A stretch of DNA of 64,000 nt from CAZIUL01 sp964542475 (lineage in GTDB: Bacteria; Planctomycetota; B15-G4; CAYZWU01): positions 62,001 to 126,000 of the forward strand of contig CAZIUL010000009.1 in NCBI GenBank assembly GCA_964542475.1. Direction: 5' to 3'. Positions 9,538 through 18,293 of the stretch are shown piece after piece (positions within the stretch are counted from its first letter, which is position 1; each line of letters begins with the position of its first letter). A program made the translations under genes and the position numbers. The notes below the pieces were generated by a model. The model had not been told where the DNA came from. It worked only from the letters and a program-made list of their open reading frames with translations, and ran no database searches.

Positions 9538-10770
9538 TCAACCGCCTTTCGAGAGAGTTTCCTGCAGCTTGAATATGGGCAGGAACACGGCAAGCACGAT
9601 TCCACCCACTATGAATCCCATGACTCCGATCATCAATGGCTCGATCAACGATGTCAGGCTTTTCACCTGGGCGGATACCTGCTCGTCGTAAAAGCAGGAG
9701 ATCTTCTCGAGCAGTTCCTCCAGCGAGCCGGACTTTTCACCGATGCTGATCATGCGCGTTACCATGGGCGGAAAAACCCAGCTCTTCGAAAGCGGATCCG
9801 ACAGCGTGTTTCCGTTTCTCACGCTCTCCTTCGCCTCGGATACGGCATCGAATATGATGCTGTTTCCTGATGTGGCAGCCACTATGTCGAGCGAGCCCAG
9901 TATCGGAACTCCGCTTTTGATCAGGGTTGAGAACGTTCTGCTGAAACGGGAAAGGGCAACCTTCCTGAAGAGAGGGCCAAAGACCGGAGACTTGAGAAAC
10001 AGCCAGTCCAGCATGCGCGATCCTCTCTTTGTCCGTTTGAAAGCACCAAGCACAAAAAACACGGCAAGCGCGCCACCGCAATAGATATACCAGTTGTCCT
10101 TCAGGGTTTCCGATACGTTGAGCACTCCCTGTGTAATTCCCGGCAGCTCGATATCAAGGTTCTCGAAAACGGGTTTGAACGAAGGCACAACCCCGATCAT
10201 CAAGAACATCGTGATCCCTAGGATAAGGACAAGCGAAACAACCGGGTAGGTCATTGCCGACTTGATCTCCCGCTTCAACCTGGCAGCGGCTTCGAGATAC
10301 TCGGCCAGGCGCACCAGGATCTCGTCGAGCTGACCCGAAACTTCGCCGGCGCGAACCATGTTCACGTAGATGTTCGAGAAACAGTTCGGAAAGTTGCTCA
10401 AGGCCTTGGACAGGTCGCTGCCTGTACGGATATCCTCCGCAACACGCTCAAGAACATTCGAAAAACGCGGATTCTCCGTCTGGCCCACAAGGATATCCAG
10501 GGCATCCATGAGCGTGATCCCGGCTGTGATCATTGTCGAAAGCTGCCGGGTAAAAACAACGAGCTCGTCCTTTCTCGGTTTTCCGGGCTTCTTGCTGGTT
10601 CTTCTTTTCGAACCCAGTTGCCCGCCCTTCGTGGAAGCCTTGGAAATGTTCATGGCCATCAGGTTCTTTTTTCGAAGTTCGCCGATAACATCGGACTCGC
10701 CTGTGGCATCAATCACTCCCTTGACCGTGTTCCCTTCGGGATTCTTCGCAATGTACTTGTAACTGGCCAT
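9538..10770 (-). CDS. pilC: type IV pilus inner-membrane platform protein PilC
   Basis: This is a 410-residue type II secretion F-family protein with two homologous cytoplasmic helical domains. The first starts near residue 68 (VFTRQLSTMITAGITLMDAL) and the second near 275 (FSRTFSTLIKSGVPILGSLD). Each is followed by transmembrane helices, with the last one at the C-terminus. PilC is the platform on which PilB and PilT drive pilin insertion and removal. The start is 3 bp from the pilB stop, showing tight operon coupling. Confidence 0.95.
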   Translation of the reverse strand: MASYKYIAKNPEGNTVKGVIDATGESDVIGELRKKNLMAMNISKASTKGGQLGSKRRTSKKPGKPRKDELVVFTRQLSTMITAGITLMDALDILVGQTENPRFSNVLERVAEDIRTGSDLSKALSNFPNCFSNIYVNMVRAGEVSGQLDEILVRLAEYLEAAARLKREIKSAMTYPVVSLVLILGITMFLMIGVVPSFKPVFENLDIELPGITQGVLNVSETLKDNWYIYCGGALAVFFVLGAFKRTKRGSRMLDWLFLKSPVFGPLFRKVALSRFSRTFSTLIKSGVPILGSLDIVAATSGNSIIFDAVSEAKESVRNGNTLSDPLSKSWVFPPMVTRMISIGEKSGSLEELLEKISCFYDEQVSAQVKSLTSLIEPLMIGVMGFIVGGIVLAVFLPIFKLQETLSKGG

Positions 10771-10773
10771 GCA

Positions 10774-12543
10774 TTACTCCTTTTGAGCCGGTATCACATT
10801 CCCGTCATGACTGTTGGCAGCCATTTCATCCTCGGCAGGCACTTCATCCCCCATGGTCACCCTGAGAACCTCTTCCATCGATGTTTTGCCGCGCATGACA
10901 TTGAGCATTCCGCAGCGCCTCAAGGTCATCATGCCGTCCTTGAGTGCGGCCTGCTTGATATCGATGGCGGATTTACCGTCGATAACCAGCCGCTTGACCC
11001 GTTCTGTAACCGGCAGCGTTTCCAGCAGTGCGAAGCGGCCCTTGTACCCCCCGTTGCACCGGTTGCAGCCCACGGCCCTGTAAACAGTCCCCTCTTCTGC
11101 CTCTTCTTCCGTCAAACCGTTGGATATCAGCCGCTCGGCGGGCACATCAATCCGCTCCTTACACGAGGAGCACAATACCCTTGCCAGCCGCTGAGCAGCC
11201 ACGAGGAGCACAGAAGATGCGACCATGAACGGATCAAGACCCATGTCTATCATTCGTGTAATGGTTGAGGCCGCGTCGTTGGTGTGCAGAGTGGAAAGCA
11301 CGAGGTGGCCGGTCAAAGCCGCCTTTACGGCTATCTCCACTGTTTCCGAGTCGCGGATCTCGCCGACCAGGATCACATCCGGATCCTGACGCAGTATTGA
11401 ACGCAGCGCTCCGGCAAAGGTCATGCCCCGCTTGGCATTGACAGGCACCTGATTGATGCCTTCGAGCTGGTACTCGACCGGGTCTTCAACCGTAACGAGG
11501 TTTATCTCCGGGTTCCATATCTCCTTTACCGCCGAATAAAGCGTTGTGGATTTCCCGGATCCCGTGGGTCCGGTGATCAGTATCATGCCGTACGGCTGCT
11601 TTATGGAATATCTGTAGTTGTCCAGGGCCTTCTTCTCGAACCCGAGGTTTTCGAGGTTCAAGGTAAGATTGGAAACGTCCAGAAGCCTTAGTACAACCTT
11701 TTCTCCATGCACGACAGGAAGTATCGATACCCGAAAATCAACCTGACGATTCTCGACCTTCACCTGAAACTTACCGTCCTGCGGTCTCCGCTTTTCAGCA
11801 ATATCCAGGGAAGCCATGATCTTGAGCCGCGAGACGATCGAATTCTGCATCGCTCTCGGAGGGCTCATGACCTCTTTCAAAACACCATCCTGGCGGTAGC
11901 GCACAACTATCTTCTTCTCGAACGGCTCGATGTGTATGTCGGACGCACGGTCACGGATGGCGTTTGCCACTATCAGATTCACAATACGGACTACAGGAGA
12001 GCCTTTCTCGGAGATATCGAGATCCAGCTCATCGCCCTTCTCATGCTCCTCGTTTATCTCGACATCCACATTATTGATGTTGTCGAGAATGCTGGCCATC
12101 CTCTCCTCGTCATCACTGAAAGCCTTTTTTATGATCTCGTTGATCGACCTTTCCGAGGCGACAACAGGGCGCAGCTCGCAGCGGGTCAGGATGCAGATGT
12201 TGTCCATTTTGAGAATGTCGAACGGATTCGCCACAGCGAGGGTCAGGAAGTTGCCTATCTTCGCTACCGGAAAAACCACGTACTCCTCAGCCATCTTCTG
12301 TGGAATGAGGTTGAGAAGGCTGTCGTCCGCTGATAGACGCTCCGTGTCGATCGGCGGGAAGCCGCTCTCGCTGGCCAGGATCCCTATCAGCTCCTTTTCT
12401 TCGATCTTCCCGGCATCAACGAGGGCCGAGGCAAGGGACTTTTCCTGGCCCTGTGCGGTTTCCAATGCTTCGGAAATCACATCTTCTGAAAGGCTGGCTC
12501 CTTTGATCAGAACCGAGCGTACTTTGTTGTTGAAAGTGGACAT
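10774..12543 (-). CDS. pilB: type IV pilus extension ATPase PilB
   Basis: The 589-residue GspE-family ATPase has an N-terminal MshEN-like domain (residues 1-150). Walker A GPTGSGKS is near 325-332, an Asp box (TVEDPVEYQ) near 352 and Walker B (ILVGEIRD) near 390. The His box and a four-cysteine zinc site (CSSC near 458, CNRC near 493) follow. The zinc site is typical of PilB/GspE extension ATPases and absent from PilT. It powers pilus assembly at the inner membrane together with PilC. It lies between pilT and pilC in one operon. Confidence 0.96.
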   Translation of the reverse strand: MSTFNNKVRSVLIKGASLSEDVISEALETAQGQEKSLASALVDAGKIEEKELIGILASESGFPPIDTERLSADDSLLNLIPQKMAEEYVVFPVAKIGNFLTLAVANPFDILKMDNICILTRCELRPVVASERSINEIIKKAFSDDEERMASILDNINNVDVEINEEHEKGDELDLDISEKGSPVVRIVNLIVANAIRDRASDIHIEPFEKKIVVRYRQDGVLKEVMSPPRAMQNSIVSRLKIMASLDIAEKRRPQDGKFQVKVENRQVDFRVSILPVVHGEKVVLRLLDVSNLTLNLENLGFEKKALDNYRYSIKQPYGMILITGPTGSGKSTTLYSAVKEIWNPEINLVTVEDPVEYQLEGINQVPVNAKRGMTFAGALRSILRQDPDVILVGEIRDSETVEIAVKAALTGHLVLSTLHTNDAASTITRMIDMGLDPFMVASSVLLVAAQRLARVLCSSCKERIDVPAERLISNGLTEEEAEEGTVYRAVGCNRCNGGYKGRFALLETLPVTERVKRLVIDGKSAIDIKQAALKDGMMTLRRCGMLNVMRGKTSMEEVLRVTMGDEVPAEDEMAANSHDGNVIPAQKE

Positions 12544-12581
12544 TTCGCCTGCAGGTCTACCTCATATCGAAAAACACGCTT

Positions 12582-13646
12582 TTAATGATGCGTCAACATC
12601 CGTTCCAGCTCATCGGTTTCCGTTGTATGTGACATGGCATCTTCGTATGTAATCTGGTTGCTGTTGTACAAGTTCGCCAAAGACTGATTCATCGTTACCA
12701 TTCCAAACCTGTGGTTGGTCTGGATTATGCTGTATATTTGGTGGGCCTTGTCGTCACGAATAAGCGCCTTGACAGCAGGATTGGTCAGCAGGACCTCTGC
12801 TGACAGAATTCTTCCCTTGGCATTGGCCGCGGGCAGAAGCTGCTGACAAAATACTCCTGCCAGCGTAAAGGAAAGCATTGTCCTTATTTGCTGTTGCTGG
12901 TAATCAGGGAACACATCCACGATCCGGTTGATTGTCTGAACGGCATCTGAAGTATGAAGCGTTGCCAGGGTCAGGTGCCCTGTTTCCGACAGTGTCAAAG
13001 CCGCTTCGATTGTTTCGAGATCGCGCATCTCGCCGACCATGACAACATCGGGATCCTGCCTAAGCACCGAACGCAGCGCCTTCTTGAAGGCATGCGTGTC
13101 CGAGCCCACTTCCCTCTGGGTTATCAGCGCGTTCTTGTTCTGGTGCAAAAACTCGATCGGGTCCTCGATGGTCACTATGTGACAGCGCCTTTTCGCGTTG
13201 ATCTGATCCAACATGGCAGCCAGCGTCGTGGACTTACCGGAACCTGTCGCCCCGGTAACGAGAATGAGGCCTTTTGGGAGGTTGCACAGGTTTTCGCAAA
13301 CCTTGCGCGGCAGCCCAAGGTCATCGAAGTTATCGATCCTGTACGGTATGACCCGCAAAACCGCTCCGACGGCACCGCGCTGCACAAAAACGTTCGTTCT
13401 GAAACGGCCGAGCCGCTGCAGCCCGAAGGAAAAATCCAGTTCCAGCTCCTTTTCGAACTTTGCGATCTGATCGGAGGTCAATATCGAATAGATAATCGAC
13501 TTCGTGTTCTCCGGCATCAGAACATCGTACTCCGTGTTCTGAAGCACTCCGTTGATTCTCAGCTTTGGTGGTGACCCGGCAGCAATATGAAGATCCGATC
13601 CTCCCCTTTGAGTCAACACTTCAATCAGCTCTTGCATACTCAACAT
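12582..13646 (-). CDS. pilT: type IV pilus retraction ATPase PilT
   Basis: The 354-residue protein lacks the zinc cysteines of PilB. It has Walker A GATGSGKS at about 132-139, the Asp box IEDPIEF, Walker B VMVGEMRD and the His box ATLHTSDAV. The C-terminal region has the PilT-type GMVTMNQSLANLY segment, although the canonical AIRNLIRE motif appears as 'AVKALIRDDK'. It is the first gene of the pilT-pilB-pilC-TPR-pilin block. A paralogue lies at 29736-30830. Confidence 0.94.
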   Translation of the reverse strand: MLSMQELIEVLTQRGGSDLHIAAGSPPKLRINGVLQNTEYDVLMPENTKSIIYSILTSDQIAKFEKELELDFSFGLQRLGRFRTNVFVQRGAVGAVLRVIPYRIDNFDDLGLPRKVCENLCNLPKGLILVTGATGSGKSTTLAAMLDQINAKRRCHIVTIEDPIEFLHQNKNALITQREVGSDTHAFKKALRSVLRQDPDVVMVGEMRDLETIEAALTLSETGHLTLATLHTSDAVQTINRIVDVFPDYQQQQIRTMLSFTLAGVFCQQLLPAANAKGRILSAEVLLTNPAVKALIRDDKAHQIYSIIQTNHRFGMVTMNQSLANLYNSNQITYEDAMSHTTETDELERMLTHH

Positions 13647-13817
13647 GTTGAACTCCCCAATCCCATTCTCTACAGAACAAATTCCCGCATTTCACGGAAA
13701 CATGCGATGACTTCCACAAAAGAAGATTTATAGAATATATCGAGATTCTTCGAGCCCAAGTTGAGAGGAATGATTTCCAGTATTACTAAAGTTCGGCAGG
13801 AATTGGGGTTGGCATTC

Positions 13818-13837
13818 GGGATCGGGGTCGGGAAGGG
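13818..13837 (+). other. G-quadruplex-compatible motif
   Basis: Four runs of three or four G are separated by loops of 3, 2 and 2 bases (GGGATCGGGGTCGGGAAGGG). The motif lies in the 274-bp gap between the EF-G2 stop and the pilT start. A GC-rich imperfect hairpin (AGGGGTGC with GCGCCCCT) follows it at about 13844-13870. Confidence 0.6.
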
Positions 13838-13920
13838 CACGTCAAGGGGTGCACACGCGGGCGCGCCCCTGCGCGATCAACGTAATATTGACATTATTCG
13901 TGTTGGGGCACAGGGAGCGG

Positions 13921-15963
13921 TCAACCCTCATCTTCTTCTTTGTTATACTTGGCGATGATTGCTTCTGCAATCTTGGATGGGACCAGATCGTAGTGGGAAA
14001 ACTCTATGGTATAGGACCCCTCACCGGCTGTGATTGACCTCAGATCCGTTGAATATGTCTGAATTTCCTGAAGCGGCACCGTAGCCTTGATGATCTGAAT
14101 GTCGCCGATGGAATCCATTCCTTGAATCCTTCCCCTTCGTCCGTTCACGTCAGAGGTGATGTCCCCCATGAACTTCCCGGGAATCGAGACTTCAATATTG
14201 GCGATCGGCTCAAGCAAAACAGGCCGCGCCTTCATAAACGCGTCCTTGAAAGCTTTTGTGGCAGCAACCTTGAAAGAAGCCTCTGATGAGTCAACGTCGT
14301 GGTAGGAACCGTCTACCAATCTCGCCTTGACATCGACCACTGTATAACCCGCAATCACCCCGGCATCGAGCACTTCCCTTATCCCCTTCTCGACCGCTGG
14401 TATGTACTGCCTGGGTATAACGCCGCCGACGATCTCGTCGGAAAAAACGAAACCCTCTCCTCTCTCAACGGGTTCAAGGATCAGCTCAACTTCACCGTAC
14501 TGGCCGTGACCGCCCGTCTGTTTCTTGTGCTTGTGATGCCCCCCTGATGTCCCCTGTATTGTTTCTTTAAGAGGAATCTTCGGCAGCTTCGTCTCAACTT
14601 CCACCTTGTAGCGCGACTTCATCCTCTTGATGATGTTTTCCAGGTGAAGCATACTTATCCCAAGAATGATCATTTCAGCGGTCTGGGGATCCCGCTTGGC
14701 TTCGAATGTAGAGTCCTCGGTGTTCAATTTTTTCAGGGCTGTACCGAGTTTTTGTTCGTCATTCCGGCTTTTGGGAGAAACCGCAAGAGAAACCATCGGC
14801 GCAGGCATGTCCATGGCCGGCACAACGACATTACTCTTTTCATCGGTTACCGTGTCGGAGTTCTCCAACGTTTCAATCTTCGAAAATACCAGTATGTCAC
14901 CCGCCACAGTCTGCTCTTGAACAGGCTCGAGCTCCTTTCCCTGGGGGCGGAAGACGTTACCGATCTTCTCGTTTTTCTCGGTCCGTGGATTGTATATGAT
15001 CAGGCCGGGACTGATGGATCCGGTGTACATCCTGATGTAGTTCATCTTGCCCACATAAGGATCTGTCACCGATTTGAATACGAAACCAACCGGGTCATCG
15101 CTTTCCCTGGGATCAAGGCGGATTTCTTCGTCTCCCTTGGAAGCGGAGCGAAAAGGTCCATCCAATGGGGAAGGAGCGTATTCAGCCAGGAACTCCATCG
15201 CTTCCGCTACTCCAAGATCCTTTTCCACGGCCGTGCAAAGCACGGGCACCAGGCTCTTGTTGTTGATGGCAATCCTTAGCAGTTTTTTCAGATCCGCCGG
15301 TTCGATGGTTTCGCCCTCGAGATATCTCTCCATCAGCTCTTCGTCGTTTTCGACCAGCGCTTCAATGAGATCCAACCTTGTTTGTTCGACCCGATCCTTC
15401 ATGGAGTCGGGCGCTTTTTCTGGAGCGTTGAGGCAATCGACCAGGGTGGAAACCTTGCCCCCGGTCGTATCCGGAATAAAGACAGGATAAATGTTGCTGC
15501 CGAAGAACTCCCTGAGGTTCCCTATGAGCCCGTCCCAATCAACGTTTTCCATGTCGACCTTGTTGATGATGATCACCTTGGCAAGGTCCAGCTTACCGGC
15601 TTCCTCCCACAGCTTGCGTGTATTGTATAAGATACCGTTGAAAGCATTGATATTGACCAACGCTGTTTCAGCGGCATAAAGCGATGATATGGCTTCACCG
15701 ATGAAATCGGGGTATCCGGGTGTATCCAACAGGTTGATTTCGTGCTCGTTGTGGTTCAGGTGCATGATTGACAGGTTGATCGAATGTTTCTTGTCCTTTT
15801 CTTCAGGATCGTAATCCGAAACGGACGTGTTGTCATCGATCTTGCCGAGCCTGGTCACAGCCCCTCCCTTGAAAAGAAGCGCATCGACCAGAGAGGTTTT
15901 CCCTGAGTCCGCCCCACCGATAAAGGCTATGTTTCTTATAGCTTTTGCCTCATAGTCAGCCAT
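13921..15963 (-). CDS. elongation factor G-like GTPase (EF-G2 type)
   Basis: The 680-residue protein has the EF-G domain order. The G motifs are slightly unusual: GGADSGKT at 16-23 in the P-loop, DTPG in G3 and NKVD in G4. Domain IV carries the 'HKHKKQTGGHGQYGEVEL' segment typical of the EF-G2 subfamily. EF-G2 proteins are paralogues of the canonical FusA translocase, and their role is less clear. A canonical fusA with rpsL/rpsG/tuf neighbours is not present here, which supports paralogue status. It sits between pilT and pilD on the same strand; the gaps on both sides suggest its own transcript. Confidence 0.88.
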   Translation of the reverse strand: MADYEAKAIRNIAFIGGADSGKTSLVDALLFKGGAVTRLGKIDDNTSVSDYDPEEKDKKHSINLSIMHLNHNEHEINLLDTPGYPDFIGEAISSLYAAETALVNINAFNGILYNTRKLWEEAGKLDLAKVIIINKVDMENVDWDGLIGNLREFFGSNIYPVFIPDTTGGKVSTLVDCLNAPEKAPDSMKDRVEQTRLDLIEALVENDEELMERYLEGETIEPADLKKLLRIAINNKSLVPVLCTAVEKDLGVAEAMEFLAEYAPSPLDGPFRSASKGDEEIRLDPRESDDPVGFVFKSVTDPYVGKMNYIRMYTGSISPGLIIYNPRTEKNEKIGNVFRPQGKELEPVQEQTVAGDILVFSKIETLENSDTVTDEKSNVVVPAMDMPAPMVSLAVSPKSRNDEQKLGTALKKLNTEDSTFEAKRDPQTAEMIILGISMLHLENIIKRMKSRYKVEVETKLPKIPLKETIQGTSGGHHKHKKQTGGHGQYGEVELILEPVERGEGFVFSDEIVGGVIPRQYIPAVEKGIREVLDAGVIAGYTVVDVKARLVDGSYHDVDSSEASFKVAATKAFKDAFMKARPVLLEPIANIEVSIPGKFMGDITSDVNGRRGRIQGMDSIGDIQIIKATVPLQEIQTYSTDLRSITAGEGSYTIEFSHYDLVPSKIAEAIIAKYNKEEDEG

Positions 15964-16147
15964 GGATATCTCCCTGCTTTGTTTTTAAGCGTGAGCATAA
16001 GCCTGATCATGGTAAAGCCAAATGCCATGACAGGATATACATTGATCCGGTCCACAAGCTATGTATCACTCGTGGTTATTTACAAAAACGATCTATACTA
16101 ATTCCAGATCCTGTATAAATCAAGCTCCGGTTTTAACATTTCACATC

Positions 16148-16326
16148 TAACCCGCTTATTTCATACTCTTCGTCGCGAGGTGCCGTAAACTGTGTTGTGG
16201 CAAGGCGCATGTCAGGAGACGACCGCAGGCCTGTTCCTACAGGTTGAGGATCGTCTCCTGGCATGAAACGCAGCCACGGCGCAGGTTACTGTGCCGCAGC
16301 AGAAGAGGATGAAATATGCGGGCTAA
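16148..16326. repeat. MITE-like palindromic repeat family 1, copy B (full length, 179 bp)
   Basis: This is the longest copy. The left end TAACCCGCTTATTTCATACT matches the reverse complement of the right end (TAGCCCGCATATTTCATCCT) over about 24 bases with few mismatches. A second nested palindrome lies inside: CATGTCAGGAGACGA with TCGTCTCCTGGCATG. The element could fold as a two-tier cruciform. It has no coding capacity. It lies 79 bp after the pilD stop. Other copies are at 7888, 26213, 41161 and 48967. Confidence 0.9.
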
Positions 16327-16404
16327 ACGGTTTCTACGCAAGAACCGCATCGGGGGATAACGCTTGGGTCATTATTTAAACTTCGAACCATTCATGTAAC
16401 CCCC

Positions 16405-17286
16405 TTATCTCCATAGGGATGAAGCAAATCGCGGCCATTCCTCCAAGAGCTCGATGATCTCCGCCCTGAAGAATATAACGGTCACGACCCCCAATGAAAG
16501 GAAAGGCCCAAACGGGACCTCATGCTTTCCGGTGATTAGCCTGTACGGCACGCCAACTATGCTGCCTGCCGCACAGCCCGCGACAAATACCATCAAAACA
16601 CCTTCCCATCCGAACATACCACCCACAAAAGCCATGAACTTGACATCTCCCATGCCAAGGGCCTCCTTTTTCAGCGCGGCCTTTCCGATCCACCCAACGG
16701 CAAGGAGGGTTCCCCCGCCTACCAGAGCGCCGCCAAGCGAGGAGATGAGGCCCGCAAGATGGGCGTTTAAAGCCTCGATGAAAAGGCTGCTGTTCTCCTG
16801 CAAGCCCGGCAGGAGCGCGCATGCCAACGGTGCTGCCACAATCCCGGAATAGGTAATCTCATCCGGAATGATCTTGAAATCCAGGTCGATGAAAGTAACC
16901 ACCAGCACGGTTGCTAGCATGTACATCTGGATGATGTAGATTCCTAAAAGTTGAAGACGTTCGGACCCGCTGTTGATGATGTCGGGTGCATGGCCGATGG
17001 TCAGGCACACGAATAGTATTGATGTGAGGGCTTCGACCAAAGGATATCGCCACGAAAGCAAGCCGCCGCAAAAACGGCATCGGCCGCGCAAGCGGACGAA
17101 CGATACCACTGGTATGTTGTCATACCATGGTATCGATTTTCCGCAAGCCGGGCAAAACGACCTCATTGGGCGTGTTACTGTAAGGGATTCCCTTGGAAGC
17201 CGGTAGATGAGAACATTGAGAAAGCTGCCGACCATGGCCCCAAAAACGCCCGCGACAACCGAAAACAAACAGATCGGAAAGCTCAT
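16405..17286 (-). CDS. pilD: prepilin peptidase / N-methyltransferase PilD
   Basis: The 293-residue polytopic protein begins with the GSFLNVLIYRLPR motif. It carries the two CxxC pairs (CPAC near residue 45 and CRFC near 72) of the methyltransferase domain. The catalytic aspartates are in FIDLDFKIIPDE and GMGDVKFMA. It cleaves and methylates prepilins such as the one at 8045-8767. It is the only prepilin peptidase in the window and lies on the same strand as the pil genes. Confidence 0.95.
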   Translation of the reverse strand: MSFPICLFSVVAGVFGAMVGSFLNVLIYRLPRESLTVTRPMRSFCPACGKSIPWYDNIPVVSFVRLRGRCRFCGGLLSWRYPLVEALTSILFVCLTIGHAPDIINSGSERLQLLGIYIIQMYMLATVLVVTFIDLDFKIIPDEITYSGIVAAPLACALLPGLQENSSLFIEALNAHLAGLISSLGGALVGGGTLLAVGWIGKAALKKEALGMGDVKFMAFVGGMFGWEGVLMVFVAGCAAGSIVGVPYRLITGKHEVPFGPFLSLGVVTVIFFRAEIIELLEEWPRFASSLWR

Positions 17287-17320
17287 CTATGGCTTCTCCA
17301 TCCAGCACAAAAAACCGTAA

Positions 17321-18184
17321 TCATTGGCAGTCGCAATTGATCCATATATGACTGAACGTGTTTTCTATCCTATTCCCGCCAAAATCGGTAAAGCCCAGAA
17401 GATCCCTCCAAAGCTCGTAGCGGCGCCCTTTCAGAAAACCCCCTGACGGCTTCACATCAACAAACGAACTGCCGGTCCCTGCTGTGCTGATCGAACAGAC
17501 AAGGTCCAATCCGCCAAAGTCATTGTCAACCTCTCCGCTCCCGCCTTTTGGCTCTTCACCAATTTTAACTACCTCATTCGAAACACGCATACCCGCTCTT
17601 TGGCCCAGCACGGAACCGGGAAACAAGGGCTCTGAAAACTTCAGCCGTAAAAGCGACCCCGGAGTCACATCAAGGCCGCGAATGTTTATTTCTTGCACAG
17701 GCTTGCTGTTCACCGCCACGAGCACCGGGGCTGATCCGGGATCACAATCAACAAAATGAGAAAGTCCTACAGGTTCGCCGGATACGGTACTGAAAGAAGA
17801 TGAATAACAGCGGTCAAGGTGAAACCCCCCTGTTGATAAAACAGCAATATATGATGGAAACCCATTGAAGCAGACCTTGTATTCGCATCCTGGAAGGAGA
17901 CCTGAGTCCGAGCAATCCTGTGCTTGCGGAAGAGCGGGGAAAAACCTGGCCTCGCTGCCGTTGACAATCCAGCGCCCCCGGGCTGCCTCTCCATCCGCGT
18001 TCAAAATCGACACCGTATCCGGGTTGATTGATGACCTGTCGACTTCTTTGTTGAATTTGAAAACCAGCGCTTCGTTCAGACAAACACCGTTTTTCTCTTC
18101 CTGGATAAAACTCAAAAGTGAAAAGTCGGAAGCTCTTCCGCAGCCAATCATAATCAGGCACAAAAAACAGAGAGCTTTTTTCAT
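17321..18184 (-). CDS. lipoprotein with SbsA/Big_5 Ig-like domain
   Basis: From the ATG at 18184 the protein has 287 residues and opens with a lipoprotein signal (MKKALCFLCLIMIGC), Cys being the acylation site. The next 90 residues (NEALVFKFNKEVDRSSINPD...) match the SbsA-type Ig strand pattern also seen in the three giant lipoproteins. A second similar segment starts near 190 (LLRLKFSEPLFPGSV). It is a short relative without Gly-rich repeats. A longer upstream frame is rejected because it would bury the signal peptide. It lies directly downstream of the 1366-residue lipoprotein gene. Confidence 0.8.
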   Translation of the reverse strand: MKKALCFLCLIMIGCGRASDFSLLSFIQEEKNGVCLNEALVFKFNKEVDRSSINPDTVSILNADGEAARGRWIVNGSEARFFPALPQAQDCSDSGLLPGCEYKVCFNGFPSYIAVLSTGGFHLDRCYSSSFSTVSGEPVGLSHFVDCDPGSAPVLVAVNSKPVQEINIRGLDVTPGSLLRLKFSEPLFPGSVLGQRAGMRVSNEVVKIGEEPKGGSGEVDNDFGGLDLVCSISTAGTGSSFVDVKPSGGFLKGRRYELWRDLLGFTDFGGNRIENTFSHIWINCDCQ

Positions 18185-18216
18185 GAACAGGGCCCGTATC
18201 AAATCGTCATCACGAA

Positions 18217-18265
18217 GCAGGGGGACAGGTTTTGATTTGTAACGTATCAAAACCCGTCCCCCTGC
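18217..18265. repeat. REP-like long palindrome
   Basis: A 20-bp stem, GCAGGGGGACAGGTTTTGAT pairing with its near-perfect complement (one mismatch), surrounds a nine-base loop. It lies between two lipoprotein genes. Read on the minus strand it could form a strong 3' hairpin for the upstream gene, but no T-run follows, so it is more REP-like than a classical terminator. Confidence 0.8.
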
Positions 18266-18293
18266 ATTTTAAATCATGTCGGCAGTGCTGTCG

